This document shows positions 15,523 to 23,992 of a stretch of DNA of 64,000 nt, in pieces (positions within the stretch are counted from its first letter, which is position 1; the number at the start of each line of letters is the position of its first letter). A program made the translations under genes and the position numbers. The notes beneath the pieces were generated by a model. That model made no database searches, was not told the DNA's origin, and saw nothing but the letters and a program-made list of their open reading frames with translations. Source of the stretch: Nonomuraea longispora (lineage in GTDB: Bacteria; Actinomycetota; Actinomycetes; Streptosporangiales; Streptosporangiaceae); the NCBI RefSeq assembly GCF_004348345.1, contig NZ_SMJZ01000001.1, forward strand, positions 62,001-126,000, in the 5' to 3' direction.

Positions 15523-16865
15523 GTACTTATCTCGGGCTGCTGGCCCTCTTCCTCCTCACGGCGGCGACCGGCTATTTCGTCGCCCAAGAGTTCGCTTTCG
15601 TCGCCGCCGACCGCGGCATTCTGCGCGAACAGGCCTCCGCCGGCGACGCCGCCGCCGAGCGGGCCCTCCAGGTGACCTCCCGCCTGTCCTTCATGCTCTC
15701 AGGCGCGCAGCTCGGCATCACGGTCACCGCGCTGCTGGTCGGATTCCTGGCCGAGCCCGCGATCGCCGTGATCGTACGCCCGTGGCTGGCCGGCTGGGGG
15801 CTTCCCGACGGCATGATCACCGGCGTCTCCGTGGCCACGGGCGTGTTCGTGGCGACCGTGGTGCAGATGGTGCTCGGCGAGCTGGCGCCGAAGAACCTCG
15901 GCATCGCCAGGCCGGAGGCGGTCGCCAAGTTCCTGGCCCGCTCGACGCTCGCCTATCTCGCGGTGGTGGGGCCGGTGGTCCGGTTGTTCGACTCGGCCGC
16001 CACCGGGCTGCTCCGGCGGCTCGGGATCGAACCCGTGGAGGAGGTCGAGCACGGCGTCACGCCGGAGGAGCTCTCGCGCATCATCGCCGAGTCCACCCAG
16101 GCGGGCGAGCTGCCTCCGAAGTTGTCGGAGCTGCTCGAACGGGCGCTGGAGTTCGGCGACCGCAACGCGGAGGAGATCATGGTCCCGCGGCCCCGCGTGG
16201 TCGTGCTGCGCGCCTCACAGCCCATCTCCGACATGCTCGACGCCATGCGCGCGTGCGGCCACTCCCGCTACCCGGTGCTGGCCGAGGACGGCGACGTCGT
16301 CGGCGTGACGGGCGTGCGCGAACTGCTCGCCTCAGGCCAGGAGGAGGGCCCGGTCTCCACGATCACCCGGCCCGCGCTGCTGGTGCCGGCCTCTGTGCCG
16401 TTGCCCGCCGTGCTGGAGCGGATGCGGGTGGCCAAGGACGACATCGCCTGCGTCATCGACGAGTACGGCGGCCTGGCCGGCGTCATCACCGTCGAGGACC
16501 TGGCCGAGGAGTTGGTCGGCGAGCTCGTCGACGAGAACGACCCCGAGCCCGTCGGTGCCCTCGAACACCCGGGCGGCATCTGGGAGGTGCCGGGCAGCCT
16601 CAGGCTCGACGAGGTCGAGCGGGCCACCGGCGTGGCCCTTCCGGAGAGTGACGACTACGACACGCTCGCCGGGCTCGTGCTCGCGAGACTGGGCAGGATG
16701 CCCAACCAGGGCGACTCCGTGACCGTACCGGTCAAACCTGACTCCGACCCGTTCGCCGAGGACGTCGAAAAGCACCTGGCGGAGCTCACGGTCATATCGC
16801 TCAACCGCCGGGTGCCTGAATGGGTGCGCCTGGCACCGGTGCGACACGCGGAGGCCGCCCGATGA
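15519..16865 (+). CDS. DUF21/CBS/CorC-HlyC membrane protein (hemolysin family)
   Basis: 448 residues from GTG 15519. The N-terminal DUF21 (CNNM) region has about four helices with F-V-A-Q-E-F-A-F-V, followed by a CBS pair (about 210-330, with E-I-M-V-P-R-P-R-V and V-I-D-E-Y-G-G-L-A-G-V), and a C-terminal CorC_HlyC domain with D-D-Y-D-T-L-A-G-L. CNNM/CorC proteins handle Mg2+ or Co2+ export, with CBS domains sensing Mg-ATP; the hemolysin name is historical. The stop overlaps the next start by 4 bp, and the two paralogues probably form a heteromer. Confidence 0.9.
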   Translation: MSTYLGLLALFLLTAATGYFVAQEFAFVAADRGILREQASAGDAAAERALQVTSRLSFMLSGAQLGITVTALLVGFLAEPAIAVIVRPWLAGWGLPDGMITGVSVATGVFVATVVQMVLGELAPKNLGIARPEAVAKFLARSTLAYLAVVGPVVRLFDSAATGLLRRLGIEPVEEVEHGVTPEELSRIIAESTQAGELPPKLSELLERALEFGDRNAEEIMVPRPRVVVLRASQPISDMLDAMRACGHSRYPVLAEDGDVVGVTGVRELLASGQEEGPVSTITRPALLVPASVPLPAVLERMRVAKDDIACVIDEYGGLAGVITVEDLAEELVGELVDENDPEPVGALEHPGGIWEVPGSLRLDEVERATGVALPESDDYDTLAGLVLARLGRMPNQGDSVTVPVKPDSDPFAEDVEKHLAELTVISLNRRVPEWVRLAPVRHAEAAR

Positions 16866-17878
16866 GCCTGATCATTCTGAGCCTGGCGCTGCTGGCCTTC
16901 AACGCGCTGTTCGTGGCCGCCGAGTTCGCCTTCGTCTCCTCGCGCCGCCACCGCCTGGAGGAGATGGCCGCGGGCGGCAGCCGCCTGGTCAGGATCACCG
17001 CCAAGTCGGCGGTGCGCGGCGGCCGCCAGCTCTCCCTCATGCTGGCCGGCGCCCAGCTGGGCATCACCCTGTGCACGCTGGGCCTGGGCCAGGTGACCGA
17101 GCCGGCGATCGAGCACTATCTGGAGCCCGTCTTCGCCATCGCCGGCGTGCCCGAGGGCCTGCGCCTGCCGATCGCCCTGACGATCTCCCTGGCCCTGGTG
17201 ACGTTCCTGCACATGGTCATCGGCGAGATGGCCCCCAAGTCGTGGGCGCTGACCCACCCGGAGCGCGCGGCGCTCCTGCTGACCCTGCCGTTTCGCGGCT
17301 TCACGTGGCTGATGCGCCCGCTGCTGTCGGCGCTCAACGGCCTGACGAACGTCATACTCCGCCTCTTCGGCGTCAAGCCGAGGGACGAGCTGGCGACGAC
17401 CAGAACCCCGCGCCAGCTCGCCATGCTGGTGGGCGAGTCGGGCCGCATGGGCCTGCTCGACAGGGAGGAACACGACCTCCTGACCCGCGCCCTGCGCCTC
17501 GACGACGAGGGCATCGAACGCCTGATGACCCCGATCGCCCAGGCGGCGAAGGTGCCGCCCACGGCGGACAGCGCCCAGATCAAGCGAACGGCGACGGCCA
17601 CGAACCACCTGCGCCTCCTGGTGGAGAACGAGTCAGGCGTCCAAGGCGCCCTGCACGCCAGGGACGCCCTGCTCAACCCGGAGAAGACCGCACGCGAGCT
17701 GGCCAGGGAGGTGCCCAGGCTCCGCTCGACCACCCAGATCCCCGAGGCGGTGACGGCGCTCCAGGAGGCCAGGGCCCATCTCGCCCTCGTCACGGACCAG
17801 CAGGACGCGGTCATCGGAATGGTGACCCTCACGGACCTGGTGGGCGAACTTCTGGACACCAGAACCAAAGCTGCGTAA
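16862..17878 (+). CDS. DUF21/CBS membrane protein, second paralogue without the CorC domain
   Basis: 338 residues from ATG 16862, which overlaps the upstream stop (ATGA). DUF21 helices begin with A-L-F-V-A-A-E-F-A-F-V, then a CBS pair from about 205 to the end. It lacks the C-terminal CorC_HlyC domain of its neighbour, and the first CBS reads D-D-E-G-I-E-R-L-M-T-P. Tandem long plus short copies are common in actinomycetes. It should act with the upstream protein in divalent-cation transport or its control; this is family-based inference. Confidence 0.88.
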   Translation: MSLIILSLALLAFNALFVAAEFAFVSSRRHRLEEMAAGGSRLVRITAKSAVRGGRQLSLMLAGAQLGITLCTLGLGQVTEPAIEHYLEPVFAIAGVPEGLRLPIALTISLALVTFLHMVIGEMAPKSWALTHPERAALLLTLPFRGFTWLMRPLLSALNGLTNVILRLFGVKPRDELATTRTPRQLAMLVGESGRMGLLDREEHDLLTRALRLDDEGIERLMTPIAQAAKVPPTADSAQIKRTATATNHLRLLVENESGVQGALHARDALLNPEKTARELAREVPRLRSTTQIPEAVTALQEARAHLALVTDQQDAVIGMVTLTDLVGELLDTRTKAA

Positions 17879-18313
17879 CTGTGAACTAAAACACACACCA
17901 ACCGCAAGCCACCAGAAAGCGTCTTGCAACCACCAGGACGTACAGTCCGACAGGCGACCATCAGACAGTTTCTTGAAAAGGAAGACCCCGGCCCTTGCGA
18001 TCCGCAACAAGCTTCGCCAATGTGGGTCTGCACAAAAGAACCCAGGAACCACCCCACACCAACTCCCGGCCTGCGGCCGGGAGGAACCACGACGTGAGGG
18101 CATGCACCCGGCAGGGTGAACCCGGCCACCACCATGACAAGAAAAAACTGGTCACCAGCCACAACATGGTTGTGAAGGGGGCTCGGGGGGAACCCCCGGG
18201 AGTGCCAGCGTCCTGCCTGGGGGTCCGGAGGGTTATCTCCCGGGAGACACGACAAGGGAACCCGAGGGAGCAACGCCTGAAAGGCTTGCGACCGAGGATC
18301 CCCTGTCAACGAG
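17879..18313. other. Gene-free, hairpin-dense stretch beside tRNA-Leu
   Basis: No frame here looks coding. Exact inverted repeats are numerous: CTCCCGGCC/GGCCGGGAG (18063-18071, 18075-18083, 3-nt loop), CACAAC/GTTGTG (18160-18165, 18169-18174), GGGGG/CCCCC around 18185-18197, the 12-bp palindrome TCTCCCGGGAGA (18236-18247), and GCAACGCC/GGCTTGC (18270-18277, 18283-18289). Read on the minus strand it is the region 3' of the tRNA. It may be an interspersed palindromic repeat, a tRNA trailer or a structured RNA. Confidence 0.5.
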
Positions 18314-18396
18314 TGGGCGAGGAGGGATTTGAACCCTCACGTCCTTTCGGACACACGGACCTGAACCGTGCGCGTCTGCCGTTCCGCCACCCGCCC
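18314..18396 (-). tRNA. tRNA-Leu (CAG)
   Basis: Minus strand, 83 nt without CCA. The acceptor stem GGGCGGG pairs with CTCGCCC (one G-T), discriminator A. The anticodon stem CACGG/CCGTG encloses the loop TTCAGGT with anticodon CAG, reading CUG. A long variable arm and the T arm GAGGG-TTCAAAT-CCCTC are present, as expected for a class II Leu tRNA. CCA is not encoded. A tRNA-Leu next to fhaA is also the arrangement in Mycobacterium tuberculosis (leuT), to my knowledge. Confidence 0.97.
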
Positions 18397-18595
18397 TTGT
18401 GGGTGCGGAAAGAACAGTAGCACGTAACAGCCACTGGTACTGAACCCGGATACGATCGCATAAGACACGGGAGCGGAGGAGCTGGGCGCGACAGCTGACG
18501 AGCGCCAGAGACGCCGTGAAGTGGAACGAGCGGGAACCGGGCGCCACGAGCGTCTGGGGGCCGCGATCATATGCACGGAGGAAGGGAGGTACCCG

Positions 18596-19336
18596 GTGGG
18601 AGTCCTTCAGCGCTTCGAGCGAAGGCTCGAAGGCTTGGTTGAGGGAGCCTTTGCGCGGGCGTTCAAATCTGACCTTCAGCCGGTCGAGGTCGCCAGCGCG
18701 GTTCAGCGGGAGATGGATGAGCGTGCGGCGATCGTCGCCCAAGGTCGCACGCTCGTGCCCAACGACTTCGTGGTTGAGCTGTCCACGACCGACAGCGAGC
18801 GGCTTGAGGTCTACGCCGACAGCATCAGTCACGAACTGGCCAACCTCGCCAGGGAGTACGCAAAGGAGCAGGGCTACTCCTTCGTGGGACCGGTCCGGGT
18901 GCGTTTCGAGACAGCGGGCGACCTGGCTGTCGGGCTGTTCCGCATCAGGTCGGGCGTCATCCGCGGCGCCACGGTCGAGCAGGACGAGATCCGCCAGCCG
19001 GCGAGCGACCTGCCTCCGTCGCGGCCGCACGCGTTCCAGGGGCGGCCCAGGCTGCTCGTCTCCACCCAGGACGACCCGCAGGGCGACCGTTCCTACGAGC
19101 TCACCACTCCGGTGACCTTGCTCGGCAGGGGCACCGACTGCGATCTTCGCCTGGTCGATCCGGGCGTTTCGCGTCATCACGCGGAGTTGCGTGTCGAGGG
19201 CCAGCTCGTGGCTCTCGTCGATCTCGGGTCGACGAACGGCACTTTTGTCAATGGCCAGCCGGTACGCAGGATCGAGCTCCAGAACGGCACGCGAGTGACG
19301 TTGGGGCGCACGACTCTGGTGTTCCGGCGCGATTAG
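18596..19336 (+). CDS. fhaA: FHA-domain protein FhaA (DUF3662-FHA)
   Basis: 246 residues from GTG 18596, with GGGAGG six bases upstream; longer in-frame starts run into the promoter region. DUF3662 covers about 1-115 (V-L-Q-R-F-E-R-R-L-E-G-L-V), and the C-terminal FHA domain covers about 165-245 with L-G-R-G, S-R-H-H-A-E-L and D-L-G-S-T-N-G-T, all phosphothreonine-contacting residues in place. It is shorter than the M. tuberculosis protein because the linker is short. It binds phosphorylated PknB and the pseudokinase MviN in mycobacteria. First gene of the cell-wall kinase operon. Confidence 0.95.
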   Translation: MGVLQRFERRLEGLVEGAFARAFKSDLQPVEVASAVQREMDERAAIVAQGRTLVPNDFVVELSTTDSERLEVYADSISHELANLAREYAKEQGYSFVGPVRVRFETAGDLAVGLFRIRSGVIRGATVEQDEIRQPASDLPPSRPHAFQGRPRLLVSTQDDPQGDRSYELTTPVTLLGRGTDCDLRLVDPGVSRHHAELRVEGQLVALVDLGSTNGTFVNGQPVRRIELQNGTRVTLGRTTLVFRRD

Positions 19337-19353
19337 GGGTAGACAGACGGTCC

Positions 19354-19824
19354 ATGTCCGAGCTCACGCTGCTGCTGATCCGGCTCGCCTTCCTGGCGGT
19401 GCTGTGGTTTTTCGTCATTGCCGCAGTCGGCGTGATCCGGACTGACTTGTTCGGTTCACGCACGGCTCCCGCAGGCCCACGCAAAGGCGCGAAACCCGCC
19501 AAACCCGCGGCCAAACCCAAGAACAAGAAGGGTGAGCCACGCCAGCTCGTCGTTACCGGTGGCCCCCTGCAAGGCACCACCATTAACCTCACGGAGACGC
19601 CCATCACCATTGGCCGGGCGAATGACGCCACGCTGGTAGTCAGCGACGACTACGCATCCAGCCGGCATGCCCGGCTCTTCCCTCAGGACGGTCAGTGGAT
19701 CGTGGAAGATCTCGGTTCGACGAACGGCACGTATCTCGACCGCTCGAAAGTCACCCGCCCGACCCCGGTGCCGCTCGGTGTTCCGATCCGCGTCGGCAAG
19801 ACAGTCATTGAATTGCGCAAATGA
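19354..19824 (+). CDS. fhaB: Membrane FHA-domain protein FhaB
   Basis: 156 residues. One N-terminal membrane helix (about 6-28) is followed by a Lys/Pro/Ala-rich linker (45-60) and an FHA domain (about 80-155) with I-G-R-A-N-D, S-S-R-H-A-R-L and D-L-G-S-T-N-G-T-Y. In mycobacteria this protein (FipA) links kinase signalling to FtsZ and FtsQ at the septum. Its stop overlaps the start of pstP by 4 bp (ATGA), so expression is coupled to the phosphatase. Confidence 0.95.
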   Translation: MSELTLLLIRLAFLAVLWFFVIAAVGVIRTDLFGSRTAPAGPRKGAKPAKPAAKPKNKKGEPRQLVVTGGPLQGTTINLTETPITIGRANDATLVVSDDYASSRHARLFPQDGQWIVEDLGSTNGTYLDRSKVTRPTPVPLGVPIRVGKTVIELRK

Positions 19825-21119
19825 CCATCGCACTCCGCTACGCCGCCCGCTCGGACGTCGGCCTCCTCCGCGAAGGGAACGAGGACTCGGCGTACGCTAG
19901 CGGCCGCCTGCTCGCCGTCGCCGACGGCATGGGCGGGCACGCACACGGCGAGGTGGCGAGCTCAGTCGCCATCGACGCCATGGCCTCTCTGGAAGAGGCT
20001 CAACAGGGGGGTGACCTGCTCAACGCCATCGAGGCAGCCGTACGCGACGCCAACCGCAAGCTGCACGAGATGGTGGGGCGGGATCCCAGCCTCAAGGGCA
20101 TGGGCACGACTCTCACGGCCATGCTCTGGCACGGCACCCAGGTCGCCCTGGTGCATGTCGGCGACTCGCGCGCTTACCTGCTCAGACGCGGGGAGCTCTA
20201 CCAGATCACCCATGACCACACGCTGGTCCAGCAGCTCGTCGACGACGGGCGCATCACGCCGGAGGAGGCGGCCACGCACCCGCAGCGGTCGATCCTGCTG
20301 CGCGCGCTCGACGGCAGTGGCGAGGTCGATCCCGACCTCACGCTCCGCGAGGCGCAGGTGGGCGACCGCTACCTTCTGTGTTCCGACGGCCTGTCGGGAG
20401 TGGTGAGCGCGGAGACGCTGCACGCCACGCTCACCAACATCGACGACCCTGAAGAGGTCGTCCGCCAGCTCATCGACCTGGCGAACAGAGGTGGCGGGCC
20501 CGACAACATCACGTGCGTGCTGGCCGACGTGCTCGACATCACCGAAGGGCAGCAGGTGCCGGGTGACGCCGCCGTCGTGGGCGCCGCGGGCATGAACCGG
20601 CTGCGCGGAGGCTCAGAGGACGCCGAGCCGCCTGGGCGAGCCGGGGCGGTGACCGCACCCCAGCCGGTGATCGCTGATGACGACGGCTTCGACGAGCCGG
20701 TGGCGCAGGCGTCCCGGCGGTCGGGCCGTCGTCGTCTGTGGCCCGTGCTGGTCACCGTGCTCGGCATCGGCACGCTCGCCGTCGGCGTCGGCGGTTACTT
20801 TGGATATCAGTGGACCCAGGACCAGTTCTTCGTCGGTGCGAGGGGCGACGAGGTGGTCGTGTTCCAGGGGATCAAGGTCGAGGTGGGCCCGTTCCAGCTC
20901 TTCGAGGTCTCGCGGCCCACTGGCCGGCAGCTCTCCCAGCTGTCGGAGGCGGATCAGGCGCTCATCAAGAGCACCTTCCCCGTCACCACTGTCGACGAAG
21001 GCATCACGAGGATCAACGCGTTGAAGTTCTCCGAGGACCAGCAGAGCGAAACGTCCCCGTCCGCCAGCACGTCGCCCGCGCCGACCGCGAGCGCGACCAA
21101 GACGAAACAGCAGCAATAG
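19821..21119 (+). CDS. pstP: PP2C-family Ser/Thr phosphatase PstP
   Basis: 432 residues. The PP2C domain (1-240) shows metal-binding acids in G-N-E-D-S, A-D-G-M-G-G-H, G-D-S-R-A-Y, C-S-D-G-L-S-G and G-P-D-N. A linker follows, then a single membrane helix at about 298-320, then an extracellular domain ending in a Ser/Ala/Thr tail. It dephosphorylates PknA, PknB and their substrates. It overlaps fhaB by 4 bp, and the next gene starts at the base right after its stop. Confidence 0.95.
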   Translation: MTIALRYAARSDVGLLREGNEDSAYASGRLLAVADGMGGHAHGEVASSVAIDAMASLEEAQQGGDLLNAIEAAVRDANRKLHEMVGRDPSLKGMGTTLTAMLWHGTQVALVHVGDSRAYLLRRGELYQITHDHTLVQQLVDDGRITPEEAATHPQRSILLRALDGSGEVDPDLTLREAQVGDRYLLCSDGLSGVVSAETLHATLTNIDDPEEVVRQLIDLANRGGGPDNITCVLADVLDITEGQQVPGDAAVVGAAGMNRLRGGSEDAEPPGRAGAVTAPQPVIADDDGFDEPVAQASRRSGRRRLWPVLVTVLGIGTLAVGVGGYFGYQWTQDQFFVGARGDEVVVFQGIKVEVGPFQLFEVSRPTGRQLSQLSEADQALIKSTFPVTTVDEGITRINALKFSEDQQSETSPSASTSPAPTASATKTKQQQ

Positions 21120-22514
21120 ATGAGCGACGTCGCCCCCGAACCGGTCCCGATGCCGGCCAAGCGCCGCGGGGCCCAGCTGATCATGCTCGCTCTCGCGGTG
21201 CTGGTCGTCATGGGCGCGTACGCCAACGTGGGCCTTGCGATGGACGACGCGATCCCGTCGGGGATGCTGACGTACGGCCTGAGCCTGGGCGGGCTGATGC
21301 TGGCCGCCTACCTGGTGCTGGCCAAGTTCGCACCCTGGGCCGATCCGCTGATCCTGCCGCTGGTGACGCTGATCAACGGGCTCGGCCTGGTCATGATCTT
21401 CCGGCTCTCCGAGTCCGACTCGAATCTGCCCTCCGCCACGCTCGCCTCGCCCAATTCCCAGCTGATGTGGACACTCGTCGGCATCGTGCTGTTCAGCCTC
21501 ACTCTGATCTTCCTGCGTGACCACCGCGCCCTGCAGCGGCTGACCTACACGGCGGGCGCCTTGGGCCTGATCCTGCTGGTCTCGCCGTTGATCCCGTTCC
21601 TCGGCCAGGAGCTCAACGGCGCCAGGATCTGGATCGGCATCCCCGGTCTGGGCCAGCTCCAGCCTGCCGAGTTCGCCAAGCTGGCGCTGGTCATCTTCTT
21701 CGCCGGCTATCTGGTCGCCAAGCGCGACGTGCTCGCCCTCGCCGGGAGGCGGCTGCTCTTCATCGACCTGCCGCGCGCACGTGACCTGGGCCCGGTCCTC
21801 ATCACGTGGGGCGTCAGCCTCGGCGTCCTGGTGATGCAGAAGGACCTGGGATCCTCACTGCTGTTGTTCGGCACGTTCATCGCCCTGCTCTACATCGCCA
21901 CGCAGCGCGTCTCCTGGGTGATCATCGGCATCCTGCTCTTCGCGGGCGGCGCCATCCTGGCCGGCCTGGTCTTCGACCACGTCCAGCAACGGTTCGAGGT
22001 CTTCCTCAACCCGAGCGACCCCGCGCTCTTCGACCGGGTCGGCGGCAGCGCGCAGCTCATGCAGGGCCTGTTCGCCATGGGCTCGGGCGGCATCCTCGGC
22101 ACGGGGCTCGGTCAGGGGCATCCCGAGCTGATCCCGCTGGCCTTCTCCGACTTCATCTTCGCCGCGATGGGCGAGGAGCTGGGCCTGACCGGCCTGATGG
22201 CGCTGCTCATGCTCTACGCCCTGGTGGTGCAGCGGGGCCTGCGCACCTCGCTGGCGGCCCGTGACCCGTTCTCCAAGCTGCTCGCGGGCGGCCTGTCGTT
22301 CATCCTCGCCTGGCAGGTGTTCATCATCGTGGGCGGCGTGACCAACCTGATTCCCCTGACCGGCCTGGTGACTCCCTTCATGTCGCAGGGTGGCTCGGCG
22401 CTGCTGGCTAACTGGATCCTTATCGCGCTATTGGTACGCATGTCGGATGCGGCGCGTAAGCCCCCGCCCCAGGCGATCCAGAACGAAGGAATGACGCAGG
22501 TGTTCCAGCGATGA
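21120..22514 (+). CDS. rodA: SEDS peptidoglycan polymerase (RodA/FtsW family)
   Basis: 464 residues with about 12 membrane helices, including an extra N-terminal pair typical of actinobacterial RodA. SEDS signatures are present: L-N-G-A-R-I-W-I after the central loop, P-A-E-F-A-K-L, K-D-L-G-S-S-L-L and the catalytic-region G-E-E-L-G-L. It polymerises glycan strands from lipid II and works with the transpeptidase encoded next, whose start overlaps its stop by 4 bp. Position beside pbpA and pknAB supports the RodA rather than FtsW assignment. Confidence 0.93.
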   Translation: MSDVAPEPVPMPAKRRGAQLIMLALAVLVVMGAYANVGLAMDDAIPSGMLTYGLSLGGLMLAAYLVLAKFAPWADPLILPLVTLINGLGLVMIFRLSESDSNLPSATLASPNSQLMWTLVGIVLFSLTLIFLRDHRALQRLTYTAGALGLILLVSPLIPFLGQELNGARIWIGIPGLGQLQPAEFAKLALVIFFAGYLVAKRDVLALAGRRLLFIDLPRARDLGPVLITWGVSLGVLVMQKDLGSSLLLFGTFIALLYIATQRVSWVIIGILLFAGGAILAGLVFDHVQQRFEVFLNPSDPALFDRVGGSAQLMQGLFAMGSGGILGTGLGQGHPELIPLAFSDFIFAAMGEELGLTGLMALLMLYALVVQRGLRTSLAARDPFSKLLAGGLSFILAWQVFIIVGGVTNLIPLTGLVTPFMSQGGSALLANWILIALLVRMSDAARKPPPQAIQNEGMTQVFQR

Positions 22515-23971
22515 ACAGCACGCTCAAGCGCACGGCCGTCGCCTGCCTGGCCATGTTCGCGCTTCTGATGATCAATGTGAACCTCCTGCAGGCCGTACGG
22601 GCCGAAGACCTGCGCACCGATGCCCGTAACACCCGTAACTACTACGACCGTTACGCCATCGAGCGCGGCCGCATCACCGCCGGCGGCAAGGTGATCGCGC
22701 AGTCCGTCGAGACCGAGAGCAGCCAGTTCAGGTTCGTCAGGAAATACCCGGAGGCAGAGCTCTACGCGCACGTCACCGGCTTCTTCTCGCCGGAGAGCGC
22801 GAGCGCCATCGAGGGCACCCAGAACAAACTGCTCGACGGCTCCAGCGCCGACCTGCTGCTGAGGCGGAGCATCGACCTGTTCACCGGCGAGCCGACCAAG
22901 GGCGCCAACGTCGAGGTCACGATCAACCCCAGGGTGCAGAAGGCCGCCTACGACGCGCTGAGCCAGAGCGGCAAGCGCGGCGCCGTCGTCGCGCTCGACC
23001 CGAAGACCGGCGCGATCCTGGCGATGGTCTCGCTGCCGACCTACGACCCCGCCGAGCTGTCGGTGACCGACAAGAGCAAGGTGTTCCCGCGCTACGACGA
23101 ACTGGCCAAAGAAAAGGGCCAGCCGTTGCTCAACCGCACCATCGACCGCACCTACCCGCCCGGCTCGACGTTCAAGGTCGTGACCATGGCGGCCTACCTG
23201 GAGGACGACTCCTCGCGGGGCCCCCAGACCACCGTGGAGGCGCCGCAGCGGCTCCCGCTGCCCAACACGAACATCAGCCTGCCCAACTACGGCGGCGCCG
23301 CCTGCGGCAGCGGACAGGTCACGCTGGTGTTCGCGCTGGAGCGCTCGTGCAACACGCCGTTCGGCAAGATGGGCATCGAGCTGGGCTACGACAAGGTGCA
23401 GGAACAGTCGGTCAAGTTCGGCATGGGCGAGCAGTTCGCGGTCCCGATGAGCGTGGCCAAGAGCGACTTCGGCCCGCGTGAGGACGCGGCCGCCGTCGCG
23501 ATGGCCTCCATCGGGCAGCGCAGCAACCAGATGACGCCGCTGCAGATGGCCATGATCTCCGCGGGCATCGCCAACGAGGGCACGGTGATGAAGCCGTACC
23601 TCGTGAAAAAAGTCACCGACTCCAAGGGCGACTCGATCGAAGACGCCGAGCAGGAAGAGCTGAGCGAGGCGGTCAGCACCGAGACGGCGGCCAAGCTGCG
23701 CGACATGATGGTGAGCGTCGTCAGCAACGGCACCGCCAACCGGGCGCAGGTGCCCGGCGTCCAAGTGGCGGGCAAGACGGGCACCGCGGAGACGGCCGAC
23801 GGCCAGCCTCCGCACGCCTGGTTCATCTCCTTCGCCCCGGCCGAGGACCCGAAGGTGGCCCTGGCGGTCATCGTCGAGTCGGGTGCGGCCAACGTCGGCG
23901 CGGAGGCGACGGGCGGCGGTACCGCCGCGCCGATCGGCAAGGCCGTGATGGAGGCGGTGCTGAACAAGTGA
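22511..23971 (+). CDS. pbpA: Penicillin-binding transpeptidase PbpA
   Basis: 486 residues. N-terminal membrane anchor at about 8-30, dimerisation region to 170, and the transpeptidase domain after that. The active-site set is complete: S-T-F-K with nucleophile Ser219, S-C-N (SxN) near 282, and K-T-G in A-G-K-T-G-T-A near 423. It cross-links peptidoglycan made by the coupled RodA. The class B architecture without a PASTA domain matches actinobacterial PbpA. It overlaps rodA by 4 bp and ends 21 bp before the likely pknA start. Confidence 0.95.
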   Translation: MNSTLKRTAVACLAMFALLMINVNLLQAVRAEDLRTDARNTRNYYDRYAIERGRITAGGKVIAQSVETESSQFRFVRKYPEAELYAHVTGFFSPESASAIEGTQNKLLDGSSADLLLRRSIDLFTGEPTKGANVEVTINPRVQKAAYDALSQSGKRGAVVALDPKTGAILAMVSLPTYDPAELSVTDKSKVFPRYDELAKEKGQPLLNRTIDRTYPPGSTFKVVTMAAYLEDDSSRGPQTTVEAPQRLPLPNTNISLPNYGGAACGSGQVTLVFALERSCNTPFGKMGIELGYDKVQEQSVKFGMGEQFAVPMSVAKSDFGPREDAAAVAMASIGQRSNQMTPLQMAMISAGIANEGTVMKPYLVKKVTDSKGDSIEDAEQEELSEAVSTETAAKLRDMMVSVVSNGTANRAQVPGVQVAGKTGTAETADGQPPHAWFISFAPAEDPKVALAVIVESGAANVGAEATGGGTAAPIGKAVMEAVLNK

Positions 23972-23992
23972 GTGACGGTAACCTGCTGGACC

